The notes below the pieces were generated by a model. It did no database searches. It worked only from the letters and a program-made list of their open reading frames with translations, and was not told the DNA's origin. A stretch of 64,000 nt of DNA from Granulicella sp. S156. Its GTDB lineage: Bacteria; Acidobacteriota; Terriglobia; Terriglobales; Acidobacteriaceae. Both the position numbers and the translations under genes were made by a program. Where the stretch lies: NCBI RefSeq assembly GCF_009766105.1, contig NZ_LMUH01000026.1, positions 609,851 through 673,850 of the forward strand, given 5' to 3'. How positions within the stretch are numbered: position 1 is the first letter of the stretch; every line of letters starts with the position of its first letter. This document shows, in pieces, positions 42,223 through 51,384 of the stretch.

Positions 42223-43521
42223 ATGAGCAATCTGCACTACCAATCCGGCTTCGGCAATGAGTTCGCTACGGAAGCCCACCCAGGCGGTTTGCCGGTGGGC
42301 CAGAACGCGCCGCAACATGCGCCGCTCGGCCTCTACACCGAGCAGTTGAGCGGGAGCCCGTTCACCGCGCCAAGGCATCTCAACCGCCGCACCTGGACCT
42401 ATCGGATACGACCCTCCGTCATGCACCCGCCCTACACCCGTATCTCCAATGGATTCGTGCGTTCCACGCCCTTCAACGAGGTCGAGACCACACCCAGCCA
42501 ACTGCGCTGGGACCCGATTCCATTGCCTACGAAGCCGACTGATTTTCTCGATGGCCTGACCACGCTCGCGGGCAACGGCGACCTCTCCATGCATTCCGGC
42601 GTCGCGATCCATCTCTATGCGGCGAACAAGAGCATGACCGACCGTTTCTTCTACTCAGCCGATGGCGAGTTGCTCTTCGTGCCACAGTTGGGTGGTCTGC
42701 ATCTGCACACCGAATTGGGCATCCTCGAAATCGACAACGGAGAGATCGCAGTCATCCCCCGTGGCATTAAATTTCGCGTGAAATTAACCGGCAAGGAGGC
42801 CCGTGGCTACGTGCTGGAGAACTTCGGACAGCCGCTGCGGCTGCCGGACCTCGGCCCGATCGGCGCAAACGGCCTCGCGAATTCACGAGACTTTCTTACG
42901 CCGGTCGCCGCTTATGACGACCGCGATGGCGCTAAGTTCGAAGTTGTCGCGAAGTTTCTCGGCAACCTGTGGACTTCGGAGTTCGATCACTCTCCGCTGG
43001 ACGTCGTCGCATGGCACGGCAACTATGCGCCCTACAAATACGATCTCCGGCTCTTCAACTGCATCAACACGGTGAGCTTCGACCACCCGGACCCCTCGAT
43101 CTTCACCGTGCTGACCTCACCCAGCGAACTGCCCGGAACGGCGAACGTGGACTTCGTGATCTTCCCTCCACGCTGGATGGTGGCCGAGCACACGTTCCGC
43201 CCACCCTGGTTCCATCGCAACTTCATGAACGAGTTCATGGGCCTGGTGCAGGGGCAGTACGACGCCAAGGCCGAGGGCTTCGTGCCCGGAGGGGCATCGC
43301 TCCACAACTGTATGTCCGGCCACGGACCCGATGCCGAGACCTTCGAGCGCGCGTCGAATGCCGAGCTCAAACCAGTGAAGCTCGACGGCACGCTGGCCTT
43401 CATGTTCGAGACCCGCTTCGCCTGCCGCCCAACGAAGTTCGCCATGGATACAGCCATGCTGCAACACGAGTACTACGAGTGCTGGCAGGGGCTGAAGAAG
43501 AATTTCAAAAGCAGTAAGTAG
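42223..43521 (+). CDS. hmgA: Homogentisate 1,2-dioxygenase
   Basis: A 432-residue HmgA that opens the ring of homogentisate in tyrosine/phenylalanine breakdown, using non-haem iron. The start [18 protein letters not shown] is diagnostic. The iron ligands are expected in [14 protein letters not shown] (His and Glu) and SGHGPDAE (His). Other genes of the pathway (maiA, fahA, hpd) are not in the window. A hairpin follows the stop. Confidence 0.95.
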   Translation: MSNLHYQSGFGNEFATEAHPGGLPVGQNAPQHAPLGLYTEQLSGSPFTAPRHLNRRTWTYRIRPSVMHPPYTRISNGFVRSTPFNEVETTPSQLRWDPIPLPTKPTDFLDGLTTLAGNGDLSMHSGVAIHLYAANKSMTDRFFYSADGELLFVPQLGGLHLHTELGILEIDNGEIAVIPRGIKFRVKLTGKEARGYVLENFGQPLRLPDLGPIGANGLANSRDFLTPVAAYDDRDGAKFEVVAKFLGNLWTSEFDHSPLDVVAWHGNYAPYKYDLRLFNCINTVSFDHPDPSIFTVLTSPSELPGTANVDFVIFPPRWMVAEHTFRPPWFHRNFMNEFMGLVQGQYDAKAEGFVPGGASLHNCMSGHGPDAETFERASNAELKPVKLDGTLAFMFETRFACRPTKFAMDTAMLQHEYYECWQGLKKNFKSSK

Positions 43522-43555
43522 AGAAGAGATCAGAAACGAGAGATCAGAGAACAGA

Positions 43556-43581
43556 AAAGGCCCCCACTGCTGGAGGCCTTT
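43556..43581. terminator. Hairpin between convergent hmgA and TonB receptor genes
   Basis: AAAGGCC pairs with GGCCTTT around a 12-base loop, between two convergent stops. It can terminate in both directions, though T tracts are short. Confidence 0.55.
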
Positions 43582-43609
43582 GCTGTTTCCTGTTTGCTGT
43601 TTCCTGCCT

Positions 43610-46600
43610 TTAGAAGCTGAACGAGGTCTGCAGCGAGATACGTCGCAGCGCGCTGGTGGTCGTGTACGGGCTGCCGGTTATCTGTGTGGACTGGCCAAAG
43701 TCTTTAGAGGACAGTACTCCCTGCGGTGTCGCGAGGTCCTCATTGTTGAAGAGGTTCTGCACCTGCAGGCCAAAGGCCAGGTTGTAGCGCCTGCCGGTAT
43801 TGGAGCCACCACCGCCAAATCCGGGGCCGCCACCACCAGGGCCACCGCGACCGCCGCCACCACCGTTGCCACCGCCGCCGCTACGGCTGCCACTGCCGCT
43901 GTGACTGCCACTGCCACCAGTGGGTTTGGGAGCCGTCGAAGGCCCAAAGCCAATGGTCTTGGTGAGGCGGAAGTTGAAGGTGAACAGCGTGGGGCCAGTG
44001 CAGGCATTGATCGGCGCCACCGACGCACCAGCGACTATGCCCGGCTGAGCGAACGTACCGCAACCTGCAATGGTCTTGATGGTGTTTCCGTTCGTCGCCA
44101 CGCCCGTCACGATGTCGGGGCGATCATTGAAGTAGCTGTCACCATTGTTGTCGGTGCCTGTCGTGACGTTATAAGGGTTGCCGCTCTGCGCGATCATAAA
44201 GGGACTGAACTGGATGAACTTCGGCAATGTAATCGAACCCGCCAGGAAGAGGCGGTTCTTCACGTCGAAGGTTGTGCGTCCGTAGTCGTTCGCGATGTTG
44301 CCCGGAGTCGTGATCTCCGCCCCCGCACCCGAGGTGTCACCATGTGCCGAGTTCAGCGAATAGTAGCCGAACAGCGAGATCCGCTTCGACGTCTGCACGC
44401 GGCCATTGATGATCAGCTGGTTCTGGTTGAAGACACCTTCGCTGAAGTACTGGTTATTCGGAGCGCCCGTCGCGTGCGGCGTGGCCGCGTCGAAGTCGTA
44501 GTTGATATTCTGCGTCGCAAGCTGATGCACTCCCTGGGAGTGCAGATAGTTCACCGAGATCGTTCCATAACGCCCTACCTGCTGATCCGCGCCCCCGGCA
44601 AACTGCACAATATAAGGCGAACGCAGATTCGATGTCGCGGAGTAAGTGGTCTGCGCGGAGGCCCCGGTCCCACTAGGCACGCACGCCGCAATCAGGTTCG
44701 ACGCGCTGGGCAAGCAAGTTGCAACGGGATTCGGCACCGTGTACACCGTCGTGTTGATGCCATTCTCTGCTTCCAGAGTCAGGACGTTGCTCTGCTGAAA
44801 GCGGTCATAGAACAATCCGAAGCCGCCACGCAGCACCGTCTTGGGCGCGCCCTTGCCGCCGAACAAGCCATAGTTGAACGAGGCACGCGGGGCGATGTCA
44901 TGGTGATCCGCGAGATGGTTCTGCGTCTCATAGCGGAAGCCATAGCTGACCGTCAGATTCTGGCGAGCCTTCCAGTCGGTCTCGAGATACACGCCGAGGT
45001 CGGTGTCCGTGTCGCCGATCTTATGGTTGTTCACCTGCGTAATGGTGAACTGACTAGGCGTACCCGTTTGGTAGGTGTGATCATCAGCAGTCGCGACGCC
45101 TGTGCAAGGGGCATTGCTGGCAGTACTGCCGTCGACCGTGTTGCAAAGACCCGAATAGATAAACAAGCCGTTGGTGTTGCTTCCCGTGTCCTCCGCCTCT
45201 CGTGTAGCGCGCAGACGCCCACCGAAGCGAATGAAGTTCTTCTTCAGCTGGAGCGAGGTATAGTTCTGCACCTCGTAGTGGTCCTGGTGGTCGGAGAGGT
45301 TTTGGCTGCCATAACCGCCAGCGGTGAACGAGCCCGACACACTAACGGTCGGTGTATTGTTGAGCGCCGTGTCCTGCACATGCTCCCGTTCGTACTCGAA
45401 GCGTGTTTCGTTAATCAGCTTCGGACTGAAGGTTTCCGTGTCACTCATCTGCAAAATATTGCTGGTCGTGCTGCCGTTATAGGCTGCTGTCGGAAGCGTC
45501 AGGTTTCCGATACCCGCATTCGTAGAGTCGTTTTTTACATACTGATAGCGCGTGGTGAGGACGTTCTTGTCACCCAGCGCAAGATCCACTCGCGGATTGA
45601 AGTCGGCCCGCGTCTGCGGATAGTACGTCGATACCTGGTACGGGGTTAAAACACACGTTGTACTTCCAGGAGCGCAAAGTACTGTCGGCGCAGCGGCTGT
45701 CGCAAGAATATTCGTATTGGTGAACTGGTCGTCCTGAATCTGGCGATACGATCCACCCAAATTGTAGGAAGCTGACTTGTTCAGCGGCCCGGTCAGATTT
45801 CCGAACAGAAAGAGCGTGTGATACGGCGGTTGATAGCCGGTCGCCAGCGGATCCGACGAGTTGAACTGCGATGGATTTCCGTTGACCTGAATATTTCCGT
45901 GAATCTTGTCTGTACCAGGCTTGGTGAAGATCTCGATGCGTCCATAACCCAGCTTGTCGTACTGCGCCGAGAACGGATTCTGGTTGATGCGGATCTCGCG
46001 GATGGAAGACTTCGGAGGAAGCTGCCCGCCGGTGAATCCATCGACGTAGATCTGTCCGCCGTTGGGACCTGCCGAAGGACCGGCCAGGGCCGTCAGCTCA
46101 CTCGATAGCTCGTCGGGATCGTCGGAGAGAGCGTCGAGGTCCTTGCCCGTAAGAATCGTCGCGCTCTGGTTCGAGTCGGGATCGACGCTGAGTTGGATCG
46201 CGTTCGCGTCGACGTTGATGACCTCGGTCTCTTCGCCGATCTTGAGCTTCGCATCGACGGTCGTGCTCGCCACCGCAGGGATCTTCAGATTCAGCATCGA
46301 GTACGACGCAAAGCCCTTCATCGCGACCAGGAGTGTATAGCTCCCTGGCGCAATGTTGACGCTGTAGCTGCCGTCACTGCCCGATGTCGCCGTAGTGGCA
46401 TTGCCATGGGCCGGCGTAAGGGTAATGGTCGCGCCGGGAATCAACTCACCATCGGGATCGGTGACGGTTCCGTGAACCTTAGTAGCACTCTTGGCACCGG
46501 ACTGCGAGGTAGCGACCTGCGGGGCAACAGCCTGCGGAGCCGATGCCGGAACAGTAGCGGCAGGACCGCTGGACGGAGTCTGGGGCGTCTGCGCAACCCC

Positions 46601-46660
46601 CGGCAGAGCCAGCAACGAACACACAAATCCCAAAATCAGCGCCTTGCGCAAAGACATCAT
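43610..46660 (-). CDS. TonB-dependent receptor, Oar-like, with carboxypeptidase-regulatory domain
   Basis: About 1016 residues. A signal peptide is followed by a short linker and a carboxypeptidase-regulatory-like domain (about 60-140, VHGTVTDPDGELIPGATITL). Then come the plug and outer-membrane barrel, ending in an aromatic C-terminus (QTSFSF). Just before the last strands is a Gly/Ser-rich stretch of about 50 residues, unusual inside a barrel. This type is expanded in acidobacteria and imports large or scarce nutrients. The ATG at 46660 (or 46657) follows GGAG; the GTG at 46663 is less likely. It is downstream of the OB-repeat protein gene. Confidence 0.9.
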   Translation of the reverse strand: MMSLRKALILGFVCSLLALPGVAQTPQTPSSGPAATVPASAPQAVAPQVATSQSGAKSATKVHGTVTDPDGELIPGATITLTPAHGNATTATSGSDGSYSVNIAPGSYTLLVAMKGFASYSMLNLKIPAVASTTVDAKLKIGEETEVINVDANAIQLSVDPDSNQSATILTGKDLDALSDDPDELSSELTALAGPSAGPNGGQIYVDGFTGGQLPPKSSIREIRINQNPFSAQYDKLGYGRIEIFTKPGTDKIHGNIQVNGNPSQFNSSDPLATGYQPPYHTLFLFGNLTGPLNKSASYNLGGSYRQIQDDQFTNTNILATAAAPTVLCAPGSTTCVLTPYQVSTYYPQTRADFNPRVDLALGDKNVLTTRYQYVKNDSTNAGIGNLTLPTAAYNGSTTSNILQMSDTETFSPKLINETRFEYEREHVQDTALNNTPTVSVSGSFTAGGYGSQNLSDHQDHYEVQNYTSLQLKKNFIRFGGRLRATREAEDTGSNTNGLFIYSGLCNTVDGSTASNAPCTGVATADDHTYQTGTPSQFTITQVNNHKIGDTDTDLGVYLETDWKARQNLTVSYGFRYETQNHLADHHDIAPRASFNYGLFGGKGAPKTVLRGGFGLFYDRFQQSNVLTLEAENGINTTVYTVPNPVATCLPSASNLIAACVPSGTGASAQTTYSATSNLRSPYIVQFAGGADQQVGRYGTISVNYLHSQGVHQLATQNINYDFDAATPHATGAPNNQYFSEGVFNQNQLIINGRVQTSKRISLFGYYSLNSAHGDTSGAGAEITTPGNIANDYGRTTFDVKNRLFLAGSITLPKFIQFSPFMIAQSGNPYNVTTGTDNNGDSYFNDRPDIVTGVATNGNTIKTIAGCGTFAQPGIVAGASVAPINACTGPTLFTFNFRLTKTIGFGPSTAPKPTGGSGSHSGSGSRSGGGGNGGGGGRGGPGGGGPGFGGGGSNTGRRYNLAFGLQVQNLFNNEDLATPQGVLSSKDFGQSTQITGSPYTTTSALRRISLQTSFSF

Positions 46661-46744
46661 CACTACTCCTAAACGTTCAAAAACTTACTTTGTCGGACTC
46701 GCTCGACGGCAAGTCCGTTATCCTCTTGCACCGCAACCGACGGC

Positions 46745-47902
46745 TTATTGTTGCCCGCCACCAGCATCGCCCCCGCCACCAATACTCCACGGCGACAGTG
46801 TCATGGCCTGGCCCGCAGGCTGTGCCGCAAGAATCGGCTCGACACCTGCCAGCAGCGTAACCGCCGTTGCCTTACCCGGCTGCGACGCACTCGCCACAAT
46901 CATCACAGCCTCGCCCGTCTTCAGGCCGGCAAGGGTCTCCGTCGGCAACCGGGAGAGCATCTGCGAAAGATCCATCCCGGCGCGCCCGGCGCGGTGTTGG
47001 CCGTCCTCAGCAGGAGCTTGCCCACCAGCGGGGGCTGCTGCCCCGTTCGCTCCGGGAGTAGCACCGGGGGTCGATCCACCTCGCAGACGCGCCGCCATTC
47101 TCGTAGCTACCTCTACCGGAATGCGGTGAACATCGCTGTTCGGCGTGATCGCAACGATCACTGTCTTCTTCGTAGCAAGGTCCTTCAGGGTCAGCGTACC
47201 GGCAGTACCGTCGATAGAAGCGATCGTGCCTGAGAAGTTGCTGAAGGAACCGGTCACAATCTCATCGGCTGCAACGCTGCTGCCATCCGCCGACTTGGTG
47301 CCGCGAACGCGAAGCTGGTCGCCGGGCTGGATTGCACCAATCGAACTCTTCACGGCGTCCTCAAAGCGTACCGAACCGTCGGAGTAGCGGCGAATGATCG
47401 TCGCCGGCGTCGTCTGCACAGCCACAATCTTAAGGCCGCTGGAGATCGTGATGGTTCCAGCGGATGCGTTGACGGACTTGACGATACCGCCGCCGCCCTG
47501 GGTCCACGCTTCCGACTCTGCCGCATGCGTCTCCGCAATCGCGGCCGACTTCATCACAATGATCCGCTGCGCCGTCAGCGCGGTGCCTGTGTCGCCTGCC
47601 GCCCCTGTAACCAGCACCTTGTCACCGACCGCGATATCGCCCAGATGAGCGGGCGTCGCAGACTTCAGGTCGTGGCTGCCCGGGGCTACTTCCAGGATGC
47701 TGGCGGCGGCTGGCACTGCGACCGTGTAGTCCTGACCGGCGGTCGTTGTAACCGTAATACCCGTATCGGTCGTGGCTTTCACCGTACCCGACGCGTGCGG
47801 TGCGGCTGCCGGGGTCTGCGCACTCGCGCTAAACACTCCAGCCAACGCCAGTACTCCGGCGGCAAGTCCTGCAATCGTTTTCACCTTCGACGCTGCTCGC
47901 AT
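46745..47902 (-). CDS. Secreted protein with OB-like (DUF5666-like) repeats
   Basis: A 385-residue protein with a signal peptide (residues 8-28). About three beta-rich repeats follow, of the form GTVKATTDTGITVTTTAG...VGDKVLVTG and GTIASIDGTAGTLTLKDL, like DUF5666 domains. A Gly/Ala/Pro linker (about 275-310) leads to a last segment ending GGGGDAGGGQQ. It lies 84 bases upstream of the TonB receptor on the same strand, so the two are likely co-transcribed. Function unknown; a periplasmic partner of the receptor is possible. Confidence 0.75.
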   Translation of the reverse strand: MRAASKVKTIAGLAAGVLALAGVFSASAQTPAAAPHASGTVKATTDTGITVTTTAGQDYTVAVPAAASILEVAPGSHDLKSATPAHLGDIAVGDKVLVTGAAGDTGTALTAQRIIVMKSAAIAETHAAESEAWTQGGGGIVKSVNASAGTITISSGLKIVAVQTTPATIIRRYSDGSVRFEDAVKSSIGAIQPGDQLRVRGTKSADGSSVAADEIVTGSFSNFSGTIASIDGTAGTLTLKDLATKKTVIVAITPNSDVHRIPVEVATRMAARLRGGSTPGATPGANGAAAPAGGQAPAEDGQHRAGRAGMDLSQMLSRLPTETLAGLKTGEAVMIVASASQPGKATAVTLLAGVEPILAAQPAGQAMTLSPWSIGGGGDAGGGQQ

Positions 47903-47991
47903 CGTGTTGCTCCTAACATTCCCAGCTGGTTTCTCGTAACTTCAACCGCTGGCATTCATCCAGCGCAAAACAGCGCCAAGGGGCTCACATC

Positions 47992-48035
47992 TGACGCAGA
48001 GCGCGATGCAAATGCTTGCGGTGCGCTTTGCGTCA
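47992..48035. repeat. TGACGCA...TGCGTCA palindromic module
   Basis: TGACGCAGAGCGC faces GTGCGCTTTGCGTCA around a short centre. It is a diverged copy of the module duplicated at 27638-27743. The rest of the 340-base gap to the CDGSH gene holds promoter space for the OB-repeat gene and the CDGSH terminator; I see no gene. Confidence 0.65.
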
Positions 48036-48177
48036 CTATCCTTGGATACGCATAAGCACGATGAAAGTTTCTATTGAAGGAATTTAGGCGACGAATTCCA
48101 TGTAAAGACTTGTCAAGATTCATCTTTTGCCTCTCAGGAGCATCTGCCGAGCGGGCCCCGATCCCCGGCAGATCCGG

Positions 48178-48216
48178 AAAAATCGCCGTCGCAGTTGGGC
48201 CGCGACGGCGATCTTT
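48178..48216 (-). terminator. Rho-independent terminator of the CDGSH gene
   Basis: On the minus strand the stem GATCGCCGTCGC pairs with GCGACGGCGAT around a nine-base loop, followed by TTTTTCC. It lies 27 bases past the CDGSH stop. Confidence 0.8.
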
Positions 48217-48242
48217 CACCAGACAAAAGGACTTCCCGTAAG

Positions 48243-48470
48243 TTATAGACCCGTAAGGTTCCCCGGGCTGGTCGTGCACTGCCATCCCTGCCGCGAGTGC
48301 GCGCCATCACAGAAGGGGCGCTTCTCGCTCAGGCCGCAACGGCAAAGGCTGATCGCCGGCTTGCCGGTCAGGTCCCACTCCTGGCCATCGGCGTCCTTCA
48401 AAATGATGTGACCTTCCACCCGCAGTGGGCCGTTGGGCCGTACCGTAATATGAACCGCTTCTTCTGCCAT
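48243..48470 (-). CDS. CDGSH iron-sulfur domain protein
   Basis: A 75-residue protein with one CDGSH motif, CRCGLSEKRPFCDGAH, whose three Cys and one His bind a [2Fe-2S] cluster. The preceding GPLRVEGHIILKDADGQEWD fits the MitoNEET-like beta-cradle of small bacterial members. The role is probably electron transfer or redox sensing. It lies 67 bases after the UBP zinc-finger gene on the same strand. Confidence 0.9.
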   Translation of the reverse strand: MAEEAVHITVRPNGPLRVEGHIILKDADGQEWDLTGKPAISLCRCGLSEKRPFCDGAHSRQGWQCTTSPGNLTGL

Positions 48471-48537
48471 CTCTCAATCCTCCGTATAGGCCCAGAATAG
48501 CAGGGCGCCACCTGGGGATAACTCGGCAGGTGGCAAA

Positions 48538-48804
48538 CTACTCGACGCTCTCCACCATGACCTCGTCGATATAGCACCAGCCCCAGCTTTCACCGGGCTC
48601 GATGGACCGCAGTACCGGATGTTTCGTCGCCTGGAAGTGTTTCGTCGCATGCTTGTTGGGCGAAGAGTCGCAGCAGGCAACATTGCCGCAGATAAGGCAT
48701 TCGCGCAGATGAACCCAGTAGCTGCCCATCTTCAGGCACTCTTCGCAACCCCTCTTGGAAGAACGCTTGACTGGTTTCAGATCGTCGAAATGGTGACAGC
48801 TCAT
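48538..48804 (-). CDS. UBP-type zinc finger protein
   Basis: An 88-residue protein consisting of a ZnF-UBP domain: CEECLKMGSYWVHLRECLICG, then ACCDSSPNKHATKHFQATKHP and WGWCYIDE. In eukaryotes this fold binds the ubiquitin C-terminus. The bacterial versions are small stand-alone proteins with unknown ligands. All cysteines and histidines expected for zinc are visible. It may share a transcript with the CDGSH gene. Confidence 0.88.
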   Translation of the reverse strand: MSCHHFDDLKPVKRSSKRGCEECLKMGSYWVHLRECLICGNVACCDSSPNKHATKHFQATKHPVLRSIEPGESWGWCYIDEVMVESVE

Positions 48805-48863
48805 GAATCCCTCCAGTTTGGTTGTCAGTTCTCAGTTTAAAACTTACCTAAGAGGCCGCTTTT

Positions 48864-49000
48864 GCCGTTGTTTGTTTCTCGTCGTCATCCTGAGCCGTAG
48901 GCGAAGGACCCCCGTATTTCGGGGCTGCCACGAACGAATGCGGGGTCCTTCGTTCGCTACGCTCTCTCAAGGATGACGACGAAAAACAAGCAACGACAAA
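48864..49000. repeat. Full palindromic GTTGTTTGTTTCTCGTCGTC element
   Basis: The left arm GTTGTTTGTTTCTCGTCGTC, continuing ATCCTGAG, is mirrored by the right arm ending GACGACGAAAAACAAGCAAC. Inside are GAAGGACCCC and GGGGTCCTTC arms. This is the complete form of the half copies at 1499-1570 and about 3952-4005. It separates rph from the zinc-finger gene. Confidence 0.88.
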
Positions 49001-49014
49001 GCTTCCAGACAACT

Positions 49015-49764
49015 TTACGCCTTCGCCAAACACTCCCGCTGCGCCTTCAACAACTCCTGGATCCCCAGCCCGGCAACATCCAGCATCTCGTTCAACTGCG
49101 CCCGCGTATAGGTTTCACGCTCGGCCGTCGCCTGGGTCTCCACGAGGCCGCCATCCGCGGTCATAACGACGTTCATGTCCACCTCCGCGCGCGAGTCTTC
49201 CTCGTAAGCCAGGTCGAGCAGAACGCGCCCATCCACAATCCCCACCGAGGTAGCCGCCACCATCTGCTTCAGCGGAGACTCCTTGAGCGATCCAGCCTCA
49301 ACCAGCTTGCCCAGCGCCAGCGCCAAAGCCGTGCAGGCCCCGGTGATGGCCGCTGTCCGGGTTCCACCGTCAGCCTGCAGCACGTCGCAGTCGAGGATGA
49401 TGGTGCGCTCGCCCAGCAGCTTCATATCCACCACCGACCGCAGGCTGCGCCCGATGAGCCGCTGAATCTCGTGGGTACGGCCGCCGATCTTGCCGCGTTC
49501 GGACTCGCGGGCGGTGCGGGTGAGCGTGGCGCGAGGCAGCATGCCATACTCCGCCGTCACCCAGCCACGGCCGGAGTTGCGCATCCAGCCCGGAACACCG
49601 TTTTCGACCGTTGCATTACACAAGACACGGGTGTGGCCCACCTCGATCAATACCGAACCCTCTGCCGTGGCAACGAACCCCGGCGTCAAACGCAAAACAC
49701 GGGCCTGACTGGCAGCCCGGCCACCGCTACGAAACAACTCTTCTTTTTCACTCATTCTGTTCAT
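49015..49764 (-). CDS. rph: Ribonuclease PH
   Basis: A 249-residue phosphorolytic 3'-5' exoribonuclease that trims tRNA 3' ends. Motifs are [19 protein letters not shown], the tRNA/phosphate region [31 protein letters not shown], and the active site [19 protein letters not shown]. The start is 49764 or, three codons later, 49755; neither has a strong ribosome site. The longer frame to 49917 runs through a palindromic repeat and is rejected. Confidence 0.94.
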   Translation of the reverse strand: MNRMSEKEELFRSGGRAASQARVLRLTPGFVATAEGSVLIEVGHTRVLCNATVENGVPGWMRNSGRGWVTAEYGMLPRATLTRTARESERGKIGGRTHEIQRLIGRSLRSVVDMKLLGERTIILDCDVLQADGGTRTAAITGACTALALALGKLVEAGSLKESPLKQMVAATSVGIVDGRVLLDLAYEEDSRAEVDMNVVMTADGGLVETQATAERETYTRAQLNEMLDVAGLGIQELLKAQRECLAKA

Positions 49765-49830
49765 TATAGGAACCCATCGGCTCGACTTGGTACTCCAAGT
49801 ACCTATGGACCCTCGCGCGGAGCCGAAAAG

Positions 49831-49920
49831 CCTTGACGCAACGGGCGCGACGGTACGCAAAGGAGCGCCACGGAAGCCGTCGCGGACCTTGGCGTACCGT
49901 CGCGCCCGCTGCGTCAAGGT
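49831..49920. repeat. Palindromic TGACGCAACGGGC repeat, copy 2
   Basis: Arms CCTTGACGCAACGGGCGCGA and TCGCGCCCGCTGCGTCAAGG, with inner ACGGTACGC/GCGTACCGT, then six T. It lies between the divergent rph and lacD genes, an unusual place for a terminator-like hairpin. It matches the copy at 40201-40284. Confidence 0.85.
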
Positions 49921-50041
49921 TTTTTACAACCGATTCACATGGCCCCAGATCCGCGCGAACACCGCACACCGAGGCTGCGCCGCCACCTCGTCGCTGTGTA
50001 CAATCGCAGTCGAAATCGAACGTTAAAAGGACATCGACCTC

Positions 50042-51028
50042 ATGACCATCACTCCCGGAAAACTCGCTGGACTGAAAGCCGTCTCCGACGCGCGGAACGT
50101 CATCGCCGCCGCCGCTATGGATCAGCGTGGATCGCTGCAGAAGTCGCTGGCTAAAGAGCGTGGCGCAGCCGCCGATGCCCACGATCTCGAGGTCTTCAAG
50201 ACGCTCGTGACCGAGGTACTCACCAAGCATGCCTCCGCCATCCTGCTCGACCCCGAATTCGGCCTGCCGGCTGCCCAGCAGCGCAACGGCAAAGGCCTCC
50301 TGCTGGCCTACGAGAAGACCGGCTACGATGCCGCCACAGCCGGCCGCCTGCCTGACCTGCTGGACCTGTGGAGCGTGCGGCGGCTTAAGGAAGCCGGAGC
50401 CGATTGCGTCAAGATTCTGCTCTACTACACACCCTTCGAGAAGCCCCGCATCAACGACCTGAAGCATGCCTGGATCGAACGCATCGGCGCCGAGTGCGTG
50501 GCTTACGATATCCCGTTCTTCCTCGAGTTCGTCGGCTATGACGCCGACGGTGGCGACGAAAAATCCGTCGCCTACGCCCGCAAGAAGCCCTCCATCGTTG
50601 CGGGCGCGATGACCGAGTTCTCCAAGCCACAGTACGGCGTCGATGTGCTGAAGGTGGAAGTGCCGATCGTCATGGAGCACGTCGCAGGCACGAAGTCCTT
50701 CAAGGGCGAATCCGCCTACACTCGCGCGGAAGCCCTGCAGCACTTCCGCGATGCTGCAGCCGTAACCGAGAAGCCGTTCATCTATCTTTCGGCAGGCGTC
50801 TCGAATCCGGTGTTCATCGAAACGCTGGAGCTCGCAGGAGAATCAGGCGTCGCCTTCAACGGCGTCCTCTGCGGCCGCGCAACCTGGAAGGACGGCATTC
50901 CGATCTACGCCGTAAAGGGTGAAGCCGCCTTCCGCGACTGGCTCAACACCGTCGGCGTCGAGAACATCGAGAACGTGAACAAGGCCCTCAAGGCCGCAAC
51001 GCCGTGGACGGCGAAGGTAACTGGCTAA
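50042..51028 (+). CDS. lacD: Tagatose-1,6-bisphosphate aldolase, LacD family
   Basis: A 328-residue class I aldolase. The family cleaves tagatose 1,6-bisphosphate (and often fructose 1,6-bisphosphate) through a Schiff-base lysine. Segments are AAAMDQRGSLQKSL at the start, ADCVKILLYYTP and VDVLKVEVP (Schiff-base lysine region), and YLSAGVSNPVFIETLELA. No other lactose/tagatose gene is nearby, so it may serve general sugar metabolism. A strong terminator follows. Confidence 0.88.
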   Translation: MTITPGKLAGLKAVSDARNVIAAAAMDQRGSLQKSLAKERGAAADAHDLEVFKTLVTEVLTKHASAILLDPEFGLPAAQQRNGKGLLLAYEKTGYDAATAGRLPDLLDLWSVRRLKEAGADCVKILLYYTPFEKPRINDLKHAWIERIGAECVAYDIPFFLEFVGYDADGGDEKSVAYARKKPSIVAGAMTEFSKPQYGVDVLKVEVPIVMEHVAGTKSFKGESAYTRAEALQHFRDAAAVTEKPFIYLSAGVSNPVFIETLELAGESGVAFNGVLCGRATWKDGIPIYAVKGEAAFRDWLNTVGVENIENVNKALKAATPWTAKVTG

Positions 51029-51047
51029 CACTTCATTTACCCCAAAC

Positions 51048-51084
51048 AAGGAACGGCAGCGGAATCTCCGCTGCCGTTCTTGTT
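51048..51084 (+). terminator. Rho-independent terminator after lacD
   Basis: GAACGGCAGCGGA pairs with TCCGCTGCCGTTC around a three-base loop and is followed by TTGTTT, 23 bases past the lacD stop. Confidence 0.88.
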
Positions 51085-51138
51085 TACGGATCTTGTTGCC
51101 GTCCCGTAGAACGGTTTCACCAACAGTGTGATTTACGG

Positions 51139-51321
51139 ATGAACCACCCCAAAATTGTCATCTCGACCGGAGGCGGCGCACTTTGCCGCCGTAGCGGAGA
51201 GACCTGCAGTTTGTTGGCGCGGGCACCCTTGCAAGTGCGGGCAACCTGCAGGTCTCTCCACTGCGCATGAAGATAAAGCCATCATGCTTCGGTCGAGATG
51301 ACAGTTTTGGGGTGGTTCATC
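51139..51321. repeat. Palindromic repeat, GTCATCTCGACC family, copy 3, extended arms
   Basis: The outer arms GATGAACCACCCCAAAA and TTTTGGGGTGGTTCATC flank the family ends TGTCATCTCGACCGG and CGGTCGAGATGACA. Inside are GGAGAGACCTGCAG and CTGCAGGTCTCTCC. The extended perfect arms make this the longest inverted repeat in the window. It fills most of the 356-base gap between lacD and the membrane protein gene. Confidence 0.88.
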
Positions 51322-51384
51322 TGCACATCACAAGAGCTGTGTAATCGCTCTGAGGAACTTGCTACTTCGCACGCGCGATTCCAC

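Noticed and set aside
43580-45649. A 689-codon plus-strand open frame
   Set aside because: It is antisense to the TonB receptor, is rich in Arg/Val/Ala repeats and shows no domain. It is a by-product of high GC codon use.
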